64,000 bases of DNA from the NCBI RefSeq assembly GCF_040581485.1, contig NC_090129.1, forward strand, positions 14,271,501-14,335,500, in the 5' to 3' direction. The notes beneath the pieces were generated by a model, which did no database searches, was not told where the DNA came from, and saw only the letters and a program-made list of their open reading frames with translations. Made by a program: the position numbers and the translations under genes. Positions 11,466 to 22,681 of the stretch are shown in pieces. Numbering within the stretch: the stretch's first letter is position 1; every line of letters starts with the position of its first letter. Origin of the DNA: Linepithema humile (Eukaryota; Arthropoda; Insecta; Hymenoptera; Formicidae).

Positions 11466-12458
11466 CTGACTCACACCGTAACCCCAAGTATGGGGCCGGT
11501 GGCCGGTGCTTGCATTGAGCTTGCACGGGCCGCGAGGGTGGTAAAACCTTTATAAAAAGACCCGGGTTGGTCGGACTCGTCAGCCATGGTAGGCAACCGA
11601 CCTAGGAGAAGGCAACTCTGAGAACAAACCACAGGATAGGAAGAGGGGGAGGTGCGCTGCTCTTCCCCTCGGTTTTACCCGGACTCTGCGCACTCGGCCG
11701 GGGGTCGTCCTTCCCCGCGCTCGCGCTCATCATGTACACACACGTTCACACACACACTCTTGGCCCTCGCACTTTCTGGGCGCCTTCGCCACTGCGAAGC
11801 TGCCCGGAAGTTGGGGCCTATGCATGCATCCGGCGGGGGCCCCCGCGCATCGTGATGATGCGTGGGATACCACTTCCCGCCTGCATACACTCACACATTC
11901 ATTTATCAATCATATACACACACACATACACACACCATTCTTTCACACACACAATCTCACCACATCCACACCCGCCCGGGTGGGGACCTGTGGTCCGCCC
12001 CCGAGTCTGGGGGACCCGGGCCGGCATGTGGTGGTGATGGGGCGGCGGCTGCGTCGGGACGCGTTCCCCGGGGGAATCCGCATTTTACCCGGGAGCGCGC
12101 TTTCGGGGTACGTCGTCGCTCGTGATCCGCCGCATGTCGGGCCTCATGCGGGCGGGTGGCGGGGCGGGTCTCCCCCTGGCCGATCGGTGGCGTTCGCCGA
12201 GCGGGCCAGTCGCTTTTTTGAGGGCCCGTAAGGCGTGCGCGTCGATTCATGGGTACGAATCCGGGACAACAGCGCGGAAGTCTCAAGCTAAGGTAGAAGG
12301 CATCGTGCCGAGGGTTGAATGGCCGCAGAGACTATAAAAATGTGTGGTCGCAAACGATCCCTATGGGGCACCTGGCGCCACAGTATATTAGTCGCCTTAC
12401 TCCGGTATAGAGGCTTTGCCGGAGTGGACCTGTTTCCTACCATACTTGTGGGACAAAG
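11466..12458 (+). promoter_or_regulatory. 5' region of LINE unit A with TATA-like motif
   Basis: Starts CTGACTCACACCGTAACCCC and includes TATAAAAAGA at 11551-11560. It is about 1 kb, much longer than the 5' region of unit B, and contains CA-rich stretches (11725-11760, 11885-11960). A second TATA-like ACTATAAAAATG lies at about 12330. No convincing protein is seen here; GC-rich open frames on both strands look like compositional artefacts. Confidence 0.5.
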
Positions 12459-12902
12459 ATGGAGACACACAATACACAAAAAACAATCACAAAGCCGGAC
12501 GGAACTAGCAATGACGACGTGGACATCAAACACGAAATAGAGAGGGCGCTGACAGGATTACAAGAGGGAAGGGGCATAACAGCCGGCCTGAAGAAAGTCG
12601 CCGATAAGACCAGCGTCGGGCGACTGAGGAGCGACGAGAGGGCAGCAACGGCTAGTGGGAATTCCTTCCCTGCTAGCACGAAAAGGAAAGGGAGGGAGGC
12701 GTTCTCCTTCTCGAGTAAGAGCGAGGAGGGAGACGCCCCTTTTAGAACCCCGAAGGGGAAATTGGTAAGAGGACCCAAAGAGGGAACTGGGATAATGCCC
12801 CCGAGCGGTGGAAAAGTGGCGGATGGAGGCGCCAGTATAAGGCCGAAAAAACTCAGGAGGAGGGGCGTGGCCACCCTCGACAAAGATCTCCTGAGGCACT
12901 AG
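12459..12902 (+). pseudogene. R1-like ORF1 N-terminal fragment (unit A)
   Basis: A 147-codon frame beginning METHNTQKTITKPDG, rich in charged residues and Ser/Gly like the N-termini of R1 ORF1 proteins. It stops at 12902, and the DNA passes directly into reverse transcriptase sequence. An internal deletion has therefore removed the ORF1 C-terminus with its zinc knuckles, the endonuclease and the first part of the RT. It is assigned to ORF1 by position and composition only. Confidence 0.5.
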
Positions 12903-12904
12903 GA

Positions 12905-14370
12905 CTGTCTGAGGGCAGCTTTCGAACAACTCCAGCTGCCCCCTTATCTCTGGGCAGTCCTGTGGGACTACCTCCGAGGCAGGACAATCGCATATACGGA
13001 TGGGACAGGTACGGTGTGCGAGAGGTTGATGTTACCGCGGGGTTCCACAGGGGTCTGTTTTAGGCCCGACACTGTGGAATCTCGGGTACGACGATGTGTT
13101 TTGGGCGGCCCTTCCTCCGGGCTGTGACGTCGTCTGTTATGCCGACGACACGTTAGTCATGGCCGGGGGGAGGATTGGAGAGAGGCCGCGCTGTAGCAAC
13201 CGCAGCCGTGGTAAGTGTAGTGCGCGCTATACGGGGCCTGGGATTACAGGTGGCTCCTCAGAAGACGGAAGCCTTGTTCTTCTACAGGAAGACAGGAGGG
13301 AGACCACCCCCGACATTCATAAACGTCGGAGGGTCCCGTATCCTTGTGGGGTTCAAGATGAAGTATCTAGGCCTCACCCTGGATGGACTCTGGGAGTTCA
13401 CACAGCATTTCGATGCTCTCACTCCCAGAGTGGACAGGATGGCGAACGTGTTGTGTCGCCTCCTGCCCAATCTCGGCAGTCCAAGTGCCAAAGTAAGGCA
13501 CTTATACACGAACACCGTCCGGTCGGTGTCCCTTTACGGGGCACCGATTTGGGCAAACGACCAACAAACGCGCCAGCGCCTTGGTGCGTAAAGCCGATTG
13601 CCGCATGGCCATCAGAGTCGCCCGTTGTTACCGGACGGTGTCGTACGTGGCGGCCACGACCCTGGCGGGGATGCTCCCGTTCGACCTAGTCACTGCTTTG
13701 CTTGCCAAAGCATATTGAGGTCAGACGGAGCGACATTTCCCCCGAAAACATCCCCAGGAAAGTGGAGAGAGAGTAGGCCAGGGCCCGGAAGGTGGCGCTC
13801 AGGGAGTGGAAACACCGACTGAGCAAACACAATACTCCGGGTCTCACGGAATGGAGGACCGTCGAGGCCATCCAGCCCTGCCTACTGGAGTGGATAGGTA
13901 GGAGAGGAGGAGGAATTTCCTTCCACATGGCGCAGGTTTTTACCGGGCATGGTTGCTTCGGTGACTACCTGTGCCGGATTGTGAAGGAGCGCACTGCGCG
14001 GTGCTTCCACTGCGCGGCCGACCAGGATTCGGCGCAGCACACGCTCAAGGTGTGCTCGGCGTGGTCCGTGGAGCGTCGGATTCTGGTCGAGGTGGCTGGC
14101 GATGACCTCCCTTTCTTTGTTAGAGGAAAGTTGGAGGAGGAGGGTTTATAGGAGGTGGTCTCCTTCTGTGAGACGGTTATGTCTCGGAAGGAGGAGGCCG
14201 AGAGAGAGAGAGAGGAGGGAGGTACTGCCTCTTCCCAGAGGAGGAGAAGGGGCCAGGGAGGGGATCGGCCGAGGCCACGCCCTCCGCGCCCAGGCGCCGT
14301 CATCGCGCCGAGGTAGGATAAGAGGGGGGATGGAAAAGCGTTAGCGACCTCTCTCATTTCCTTCTCCGGT
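12905..14370 (+). pseudogene. R1-clade ORF2, C-terminal half (unit A)
   Basis: Frames shift several times, but R1 landmarks appear in order: LPPYLWAVLWDYLRGRT (near 12945), the catalytic CYADDTLVMA (13136-13165), QVAPQKTEALFF, MKYLGLTLDG (13360), VSLYGAPIWA, then HMAQVFTGHGCFGDYLCRI followed by a C-x2-H...H...C knuckle and SAWSVERRIL. The last block is the C-terminal Cys/His region of R1/TRAS-type LINEs. The product reverse-transcribes LINE RNA at a nicked target. Here the 5' half is missing and the frame is broken at about 13180, 13590 and 13790. Confidence 0.85.
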
Positions 14371-14621
14371 AGATTCCTACGCACGCTGGAGGGACCGTGC
14401 GGAGCCTAGCAACTTCGTCAGGGTTTTGTCCCAATCGCTGGTAGGAGATGGGGACTCTGATTCCAAACCCCCGGGTGCCTGGACTCGATAGGTGTGTTTT
14501 TGAAAAACACCCCCAGGATAGAGGAGTAAACCTCGAGAAAAAATCTGGGACCTAGCCAGTCTCGTTAGCACGCCGGTACTTCGGCATAACGGCTGGCCCC
14601 CCATGGCACGAGGGAGGGACG

Positions 14622-14831
14622 TGGTGTCTTATACCGTAACCCAAAGTTTGGGGCTGGGGGCCGGTGCTTGCATTGAGCTTGCACGGTCCGCGAGGGTGAT
14701 AAAACCTCTATAAAAAGATCCGGGCAGAACGGGCTCGTTAGTCTTGGTCGACAACCGTCTTAGTGGAAGGAAAACTACGATAAATACACCCGGAGAAAAC
14801 AACTCTGTTAACAAATTATTATGATGAAAGT
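14622..14831 (+). promoter_or_regulatory. 5' region of LINE unit B with TATA-like motif
   Basis: Homologous to 11466-11640: GTAACCCAAAGTTTGGGGC, then CCGGTGCTTGCATTGAGC, then TATAAAAAGA at about 14709. A direct repeat of GCTTGCA is kept in both units. The ORF1 start follows at 14832. Confidence 0.6.
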
Positions 14832-17059
14832 ATGACCGACACAGGGAAAGACTTACAGCAGCAGGGGGTCGATAACCCAGCTGCCGGCGCGGATGGGGGT
14901 ATAGTCCCTGCCTTTGCCGCGTCGTTATCCGGTGAAACGCCTACTGCGGGGTTGACTATGAGCCCCGCAGTAGATATTGATATCGGTGGTTTCTCCTCAG
15001 GAGAGGAGATGGAAGTAAGAGGGAGGACTGCTCCTCCTGCCGTGGAGGACCTCCCGCTGGAGGATTTACTAGGGGATAGGGGCGGGGGACCCCCTTCTAG
15101 AGGAACCTGCGCCTCTCCCCCCAGGTTTGGTCAAGGCCCGTCCCGCCCTTTGCAAAAGGGATGCGAGCGACAGGTGGCGGCTGCTCCGCAAGGAGCGGGG
15201 TAGACCGCGTAAAGATGGGTCGGACTTCTTTAGGTTCCCCCCGGTGCTCCTGTCGGAATCGGATTCCGATGGGGAAGACGGAGTCACCGCGGGGACGTCC
15301 ACCACGGGCAGTGCAGCGGAGGGAACTGCACTGTCCGGAGCCGGCAACTCAGGGGGGGGAAGTTCCCCTCCTTGAGATCATCCCGCTGGCGTTCACCGGC
15401 CCCCAAAAAAGGAGGGCTGAGAAGGTCATTGGTCTGATGGAGAAAGGAACCTCAGAGGAGATGCTCGTGAGCATAGACCGGGTGCTCCTCTCCATAGAGG
15501 AAGTGCGACAGCCGGCCACTGGGCTCAAAGGTGAGCTCAGTGGAAAGCTTAAGTTTGGGGTGCACGTCCTCAGGGAGACCGTCCGGATTCTTGCCGGGCG
15601 GGCTTCCGAGGGCGGGGACGGCTTTTGGCGCGAGTGGGTCCAGGCGCTGGAGAGGGACATTGAGTCCCAGCGGTCGGAGTATGGCCGTCTCCAGCGCCAA
15701 ATCCGCAAACTACAGGCGTAGAATGCGCGTTGGTGAGAGGCCGATCTCACCTGTAGTGGAGGGTTTTCTCCCAAGCCCTGGGCCGGCTGGGGGGAACTAC
15801 CATGGAAGTAGAGGTGGGCGGGGACTGGTACCCCCGTCCTTCCCCGTCGAATGATCCGCAGATCGCGGTGAGCTTGGCGGTGAGCAAGCGATACCTTGCG
15901 AGAATTTGGCGACCGCCTCCGGGGGCTGGAAGAAAGGGTGGCGATGCCCCCCTCCACCAACAGCCTCCGCCCCCTCCCGCCCTCGAGAACTCCACCGCTA
16001 GGGGGGCAATCCAGAGCAAAGTGAGGGGAAGGGGGAGAAAGGGGGGACCCACTGGGGTTGTGGTGCCTCGGGGGGCGGGGGATGTTCCCCCATCGCCGCT
16101 GGGGGTCTCCGCTGGCTCCGTTGCACCCCCTCTTCCCGAGGCGATAAGCACGCCGGAAGCGGTGGAACTCATTACCTGGGCCACCGTGGTCCGGCGGAAA
16201 AGGAGGGCCGGTAAGGCCGGTGGAGGGCCTCGTCCCTCCTCTGCCGCGCCCCCAGCCCGGCCGACCTTCCATGTGAAGACGGCCCCCAAGAAGGCGACGC
16301 CCGGAGGGGAAGGCGACAGTGGCGCGTAAAGGCCGGAAGCGCCTCCCGCGCACGGCGGCGATCCTCTTGACCGGCCGCGGCGACCTGGCCGGAGCCATGG
16401 CCATGGCGCGGCAGAAGATCCGCCTAGAGGATCTCGGTCGTTTTGACGGCATGAAGGCACGGAGGGCCTTCAACGGGGATCTCCTTTTGGAGATCCCCGG
16501 AGGTCAAGTTGCGGAGGCTGGGGCAAGTCGGCTGACCTCCGCAATGAAGACCGCGCTCGAGGGGTTCGAGAGGGTGAGCGTTTCACTCCCCTCGAAGAAA
16601 CTTGATCTCCGCCTCACGGGGGTCGAGGAGTCGGTCTCCGGGGAGGAGATCCGCTGAGCTATTGCTCGTATTGGCGAATGTTCAGAACCGGAGATCCGAA
16701 TAGGTCCGCTACACCCGACCAACCGGCGTGTGCAGACAGTTTGGGCGCAATGCCCAGCACGAGCGGCGGTCAAGGCATCGGAGGCCAAGGTCATCCAGAT
16801 CGGATGGACCTACGTACGGGTGGAGCTGCTCAAAAGCAGATCCACCCGATGTTTTCGGTGCCTGGCGCGTAAACACGTACAGCAGAGGTGCCCGTCCAAG
16901 GAGGACAGGGCCCTCTGCTGTTTTAATTGCGGTGAAACGGGGAGGCATGTTATTGTCTCCCCCAATGCCCCATCTGCACGAAGGCGGGGAGGGAGGGAAA
17001 CACAGGGCGGGGTCGGAGAAGTGCCCTCCGATCCCCCCTGCGCCTCCGGGCTCCCCTAA
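14832..17059 (+). pseudogene. R1-clade ORF1 (unit B), frameshifted
   Basis: The N-terminus starts MTDTGKDLQQQG. An amphipathic helix region is readable at 15500-15720. A conserved ORF1 core follows at 16319-16657 (ALEGFERVSVSLPSKK, LRLTGVEESVSGEEIR), and then CFRCLARKHVQQRC plus CCFNCGETGRH, two Cys/His knuckles near 16850-16950. The arrangement matches R1-type Gag-like ORF1 proteins. At least five frame breaks or stops occur. The sequence is very GC-rich, which gives long spurious frames on the other strand. Confidence 0.8.
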
Positions 17060-17791
17060 AAAATGGGTGACCACTCCCCCCCCCCCCCGGTGCCCGTTGG
17101 GGCCACTACGCGAGTTCCGTGGATGGTCCTCACGGACACCGCGGGCGAGATTCCTAGCAGGGCCGACTCGTGTGAGCGCGAGGGTCACGAGGGCGACCTC
17201 GAGGACCCTCGCGGAAAAGCGCCCTTAGGGCAGTGGGGGGAGAAATCCAGCCCTCCTTTCCAGCCCCAGAAAGTGCGGGCCCTTTCGGCTCCTCAATTAC
17301 CTCCGGGTAAGCCGGGCTCGAGGTGTCGGAAGGGCAAGGGTTGGTCCCCTGCGGGGCGGGCAGTGTCAGACCACTCCCTCTCGGATTGAGGGGGGACTTT
17401 GGTCTTTGTCCGTCCCCGTAGGCGGGACCGTTAGGCCACGGTTCAAGGGGTTTTTCACGTCGAGGGCGGGGGGGGGGGGAACGTGGGAACCTCCCCCCAC
17501 ATAGGTTTTGATGATGCCGGGTGACCGGCAGTCGGGGGGTGGCCGAATGTAATGCGTTGCGGTTTCCGGCTATCCCCCATAAACGGCGGCTGACGGCCAA
17601 GCAACGGGGGTGGAGTTTAGTTGGTAGGCGCCTGAGAGACAGTTGGTCTTTTTGTACTCCGAATCCCAGGCGAATCCAACACTACCTTATGGCAGTGGAT
17701 ATTTTTCCACATTGCACGCCATAAGGTGTTTTTGGAAGATTCTCTACCCCCGGGGGGGGGGGAAGCTACGCTTCCACACAAGAAAAAAAAA
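17060..17791 (+). other. 3' tail of LINE unit B, ending in poly(A)
   Basis: After the zinc knuckles the frame decays and ORF2 is absent. Part of this tail (GTTGGTAGGCGCC..., AAGGTGTTTTTGG) resembles the 3' end of unit A near 14440-14510. It ends with an A-run at 17783-17791, next to the target duplication. C-runs and G-runs occur at 17078-17088 and 17467-17480. Confidence 0.6.
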
Positions 17792-17803
17792 GCCTCGTAT
17801 GAT

Positions 17804-18720
17804 ATAGATTTATCTAATAGACTTACCTGTGATTTTGGATGAAGTAATTGTTGGAAATATTCTAAAAGGAAATTCAAATAGCGCGGGCTACAGCCCAACG
17901 GAGCGCCGCAGCTAGGATGTCGAGACGGCCCTGATCCATGGAGGGGGAATCGATGCACGCATAGCAGCATGCATGTCTTTATTAGTGTGCGGCTAGTCCC
18001 ATCCGTTACGACGGTGGCGTGAAACTAACGTCTTTTATATAAGAGGAATAGCGAATAAATAGTTTTGATACGATACGATTCAGTTTGTTTCGAGAAAGCG
18101 GGTTTGACTCCCTCACCCCCTTATATATTTCTAACATAATAGATAAGAACGTTGATCAAACAAAGATGGTTCCCTCCATTCGAGAGTAGAAGGAGATCTA
18201 CAAGCAGTAGAAATATTAGAGATGATATTACTTCAGCTAAAACCATTGTGAAAGATTGTGAAAGTGGTATACATAGGGAGCTTTTCATCAAGGCATTTAG
18301 GCGACACATTGACACGGTGTCAGACAGGGTGCTTTCCATCAATGACACGCCACGGCACGGTTCGACACAGCAGAAGAGCAAAGTCGAACACAGAGTCTAG
18401 TTCATGGCTGCCAATTTTTGGGATGGTATTCTAGAGAATTTTCATTTTATTTATCTGCAAAATATATTTATACTTATCGCAATCGTAAACAATAATAAAT
18501 GATGGTTATGTTGATTTGTACGTACTTTAAATATGCCAATATGCTCCTGGTACAATATGCCAATATGCTCCTGGCCAATTTTTCAATTAAATGAACTTAC
18601 CAGATATCATGGGAAGACATAAACAGACTCTAGCGGTCCAGTTCAGAACTAAACGCGTTCCATCAAGTATCTAAGCACGGTGTTTGACCGTGTCACACAG
18701 TGTCGATCTGTGTCTCCTAG
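17804..18720 (+). other. R1-like ORF1 middle segment, heavily decayed
   Basis: 17804-17878 plausibly continues the ORF1 cut at 11453. About 240 bases (17879-18120) of unrelated sequence with TATATAAGAGG and AATAAA follow, perhaps another small insertion. 18152-18400 is an open stretch (ITSAKTIVKDCESGIHRELF). The 18-bp motif ATGCCAATATGCTCCTGG occurs twice at about 18533-18573. Nothing more can be supported. Confidence 0.35.
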
Positions 18721-20410
18721 ATGGAAAACTCCCATAGTGAACTTATTAGCAGACTGGATCTGAATCTTGCCATCATCCGCTCCCTTGATAGACTGGGAGA
18801 TGGAATGACTCAGTTGATCCAGGAGATAAGGTTGCTCAGGAAGGATCTTAACACTGGCGGTCCGAAATCTGGCGATTTTCATCCTCCTGGCCCACCAATT
18901 TCTCCGTCTGAATGGAAAAAGGTAAGGGCAAGAAAAAGACTAATAATAATAATAATATGATGATGAACTGTAATTCTGGTAAGAAGAGCACTTACCTTGG
19001 GTTTTCGGATGATAAGTTGCCGACTATAAGCTCGCTAAACTTTAGGGGATCGAATAAGAAAAGATTGAAAGTTGTCTCTGGAGGATATAGTGAGGTTTCT
19101 GTTGTGCCTAGAGACAAACCTGGAGAAATGAAAAAATAAAATAGATTAACTAACATACGGATGGATAACTGTGATATAAATAATCCTCCTTGTATTTATA
19201 GTATGAGTGAGGAAGAAATTTTTGAGAATTTTGTAGAAGTAGATAGAAATAAAACTAAATGGTCCATCGTCCGTGATAAGAAAAACAAGAGAAAGAGAAA
19301 GAAAATGGGTACAAAATCTATCCCGATTAAAGACAATTCTCTGCTCCTGCCGAACTTTGACTCTAGGTCTCTTATTAATAGAAATAAGTATACCAATAAT
19401 ACTTTTAATAATAATTTTAATAACATTAACGTAAAATCCAATAGTACTTATAAAGATAAATTAATTAATCTTAAAAAGAAGGTGCCGTGTACGTCAGCGG
19501 TGTCTATTTTGATTGAAGATGGTTGTCTTTCTTACGCAGATGTTCTTAAAACGGTGCGTGAGAAAATCTCTTTTATGGAGTTGGGTATAACGAATACCAA
19601 AATCAAGCGGGCGATTACGGGTGGTGTGCTTATAGAGATTCCGGGTGACGAATCTGAAACTAAAGCGGATATTCTTCTGATTAGATTGAAAGATATATTT
19701 AAAGATAATTGTGGAGTTAAATTGCGTAGATCTATTAAAAGGTCACAATTAAGACTTACAGGCCTGGACGACTCGATTTCTATTCCTGAAATTAGAAACA
19801 TCTTATCAGAAATAGGTAAATGCTCAATAAAAAATGTCTCATCTAGCCAGATATGTTCGTGGAGGTTTAGGTGCAGTGTTCGTTCAGTGCCCGATATCGG
19901 CTGCTGTAAATATTCTCGAAGCTGAAAGAATTAATATAGGCTGGTCAACTATAAGAGTTGATCCTATGCGACCAAGGCCATTGCAATGCTTCCGGTGCTT
20001 GGCGGTGGGTCATACTTTACAAAAGTGCCCTGAGGCTAAAGATAGAAGGCTCTGTTGCTACAGATGTGACGAACTGGATCACAAAACCTCTGACTGAGTG
20101 CAGAAACAAGATTAGGTGTCCTGTGTGCTTTGACAGAGGTCTTAACACCGATCACATGGCGGGTAGCGACGCCTGTAGACCGGTGGCCCCTGGAAAAGCT
20201 ATAGAGAAAAATGTTAAGACTGTAAATAAAGATGGTGATAGTGGTAATGTTTACATTCCTATCCCGGCTACAGCAGAGGTCACTGAGGTTCGGAGGCCCC
20301 AGGATTTGGCGAAGATTTCCGCCGAAGAAATGGATGTGGGGATACCAACCTTAATGGTGACCTTGCGACCGGCAGCAGCGGGTCAGCAGGCGGAAACCCC
20401 AGCAAAATAA
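18721..20410 (+). pseudogene. R1-clade LINE ORF1, C-terminal part
   Basis: A longer frame (19161-19840) carries the R1 ORF1 core: ITGGVLIEIPGDE, then LRRSIKRSQLRLTGLDDSI. After a shift near 19840 the next frame has GAVFVQCPISAAVNILEAE and two zinc knuckles (CFRCLAVGHTLQKC, CCYRCDELDHKTSDC). After another shift near 20090 comes a third Cys/His segment (CPVCFDRGLNTDHMAG). It matches unit B block for block but is AT-rich. It probably belongs to the same element as 10638-11453, with ORF2 beyond the provirus at 57430-62119. Confidence 0.8.
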
Positions 20411-20493
20411 CGGAGCTGAGCCATGCGGCCAACGCCCCGAGGAACCAGCGAAGCAGCGGACCTTCGGCGATAAGAAGATTCCCAAGGTCCTGA

Positions 20494-21555
20494 CATAGGT
20501 TAAGTTTTATTTTAAAAATACATATAGATAAATGTTTTATTTGCCATTAGAGCACAAATTATTCGCTGTTCCTAGTTTTATAAAATTTTAATAGTTTATC
20601 GCAATGAACGTTCCGCGTATACGTAAGAAACGCGAAACGACATCGTAGTGTTAAGATTACTTCTAGAATACGTAAAGATAAGTAGTTCGATAAAGAAAAC
20701 CGCGTTAAACTAATCATTAAGAAATCGGATAAATCCGAGTAGTTTTATTTCGTGTTAAAGACAAGATATGCAATTTTAAATTACGTACTGTAAATAGATT
20801 CTTTTAAACGCGAATCACCGCCGTGACGAAACGGGTTACGAATTGATAGCGGTGATATTTTTATTATTATTATTATTATTATTCGATGCCAAGTCGCATA
20901 CGAAAAGCGGTGCTGTAATAACTAAGCGTCGGCATTTGGTCAAACATCTATGTCGGCGAATTGATCAAAGACGATCGAAAAGTCAACTCGGTCAATACTT
21001 AACCGAGCGCGGCTAAACATTCGCCGTGGGAATTTCCATATATGGCAGACAATCGCAAACGTTTTCCGATGCGATAAACAGCCAGCGCCTTTCATCAGCG
21101 GCGTCGGAAACATGATTGGCGGACGACAGCTACCACCTGTAAGAATCCGGATTGGTTCAACCCAAGAAGGAAGGAAAGCAATCGTTGTCGAGGTATATAA
21201 GGAACGAAATCCAGCGTCCAGAGAATTGGTGTGCGAAAAATGGGTTCCTAGCGTGTCTTTCGCCGAGTCACGCTTCGAAGGAGCACCATGGCCACCTTAT
21301 ATCATTTAACCGATAACCAGTAGTTTGATGATAGATTTTCGCGACTCCTGCCGTAAAGGAGGATGTACGTGAAGTGTTATATTTTACTGCAATGTAAAAC
21401 ATGATCAATAAATTGTGATAACCGATTTATGTTCAACCCGGCGACGCGAAGAGATCGTGCAATTGTGCAAGTGCGTGCGTCTTAATTATAATTTTCCGAT
21501 GTACTCGTATGACAAACAATAAACTGTGATTATTTTATCATATACAAATGTCAAG
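20494..21555 (+). repeat. LTR-like segment with TATA and poly(A) signals
   Basis: The segment runs from TGACATAGG (20494) to AATGTCA (21555), so its ends are short inverted repeats of the TG...CA type. It has TATATAAGG at about 21191 and AATAAA at about 21407. It lies between the R1-like ORF1 and the provirus LTR. No matching second LTR and no clear target duplication were found, so it may be a decayed solo LTR. An (ATT)n microsatellite lies at 20858-20882. Confidence 0.35.
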
Positions 21556-21710
21556 AGTCATTCCAAATATTTACCTCTTACATGCGTTCGTATAAACTCA
21601 CCGTTAGTTGGGTTATCCTCTCCGTGGCGGACATCCTGATGTGCCAGCTGCAATGGAGATCCTGGAGGCATCCTGGAAACTTAAAAAATAAAAAGAGGAA
21701 TTAATGAAGT

Positions 21711-22244
21711 TGTTGTGTGTCGAAAGACCACAACGTAATAATTATAGGTTAATTAGGCAATAACAATAATAAACATTTAGAAGGCCATTAATCGAGGCCA
21801 CTTCTCGAGAACCTGTGACAAAAGTTATTTAATTATTAAACAATTAGGCGCTGACGCGAACACTCGTTCTTAGAAGCCCGAGTGTCACTTGCGTCTAAAG
21901 TAGGTTAAACAGATTAGCATTTTGGTAACACAATGGATCGATATAGTTCAAGTCTCATTGTGTTCCGAATACTGATCCGTATAAATTAAGGCGGCACACA
22001 AGGTGCCGCGGGTTTTTATCAGCAAAATTCCGGACAAAGCACGACACGTCGCGTACACGCGTAACCGCAGTAGTACGGTCGCCGAGTGAGGTGACAAGTG
22101 TAAAACAAGATACCGAATAAAAGTTATTCTATCTATTTAAAAGTACATCATTCTCCTAAACTCTCCGAGCCAAAGCCCCCTTGACCAGCACGGCGAATCT
22201 CGAATCTTTACGCAGCGCCTACCGCTATCGAAGTAGGCGCAACA
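21711..22244 (+). repeat. Provirus 5' LTR
   Basis: TG...CA ended. TATAAATT at about 21979-21986 and AATAAA at 22116-22121 fit the U3 promoter and the poly(A) signal. It differs from the 3' LTR by a few substitutions and one or two small indels, which suggests a moderately recent insertion. Confidence 0.9.
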
Positions 22245-22246
22245 AA

Positions 22247-22268
22247 TTGGTGGCAGCGGTGGGATTCG
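22247..22268 (+). promoter_or_regulatory. Primer-binding site, tRNA-Leu-like
   Basis: TGGTGGCAGCGGTGGGATTC starts a few bases inside the LTR end. It begins with the TGG that pairs to a tRNA CCA end and has the GTGGGATTC typical of a leucine tRNA T-arm. The tRNA identity is from memory of tRNA 3' ends and is tentative. Confidence 0.6.
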
Positions 22269-22681
22269 CCATCTTTACCGTTAATCTGGATGTTCTGGAT
22301 ACCCTGATGACCTGGGCATGGCTGCAGCTGGACCAAGAAGTCTAACTCGAAGAGTTAGAAGCACAGGCACCAGAGTTAAAAACAACGCAAAACGAAAGTT
22401 AAAGTGTTGAAACTGGTGACCAAGAAAGTGAGCCGAAGCAACCCGTAGCAGCAATCAGCAGAGGAACAGCGTGAGCCTAGCAGAACGCCGCAGGAGCTGA
22501 ATTAACGCAACCTGAGCAGAGCAGCCTTATCGCAGAGACGAACCGCGACCTGCCTCAACAGCCGACAGCCGGACGCAGAAGACAGCCCGACGCAACGGCA
22601 CGAGCAGTGATTCAACATGCGAGCGATAATAATTCTGTAAGTTACTGACAAAAATTGTACACTAAAAGTTAAGCGGCGTTA

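Larger units (their letters stand above)
11454..17803 (+). mobile_element. Head-to-tail pair of deleted R1-like LINEs with one TSD
   Basis: GCCTCGTATGAT occurs at 11454-11465 and again at 17792-17803, just after an A-run (17783-17791). This is the signature of one target-primed insertion. The inside holds two units. Unit A (11466-14621) has a 5' region, a truncated ORF1 and the 3' half of ORF2. Unit B (14622-17791) has a 5' region, most of ORF1 and a 3' tail, but no ORF2. The 5' regions are homologous: both contain ACCGTAACCC, GGCCGGTGCTTGCATTGAGC and TATAAAAAGA. GC content is far above that of the flanks. Confidence 0.8.

Noticed and set aside
11652..12337. Several overlapping open frames on both strands
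   Set aside because: GC-rich and CA-repeat-rich 5' region of a LINE; no conserved motif and mutually overlapping frames.
15349..16473. 374-codon minus-strand frame
   Set aside because: It is antisense to the GC-rich R1 ORF1 of unit B, shows low-complexity Arg/Pro/Ser content and has no domain; GC content explains the lack of stops.
21112..21309. 65-codon frame in the LTR-like segment
   Set aside because: It overlaps the TATA box and probable leader; no motif and no second copy to support it.
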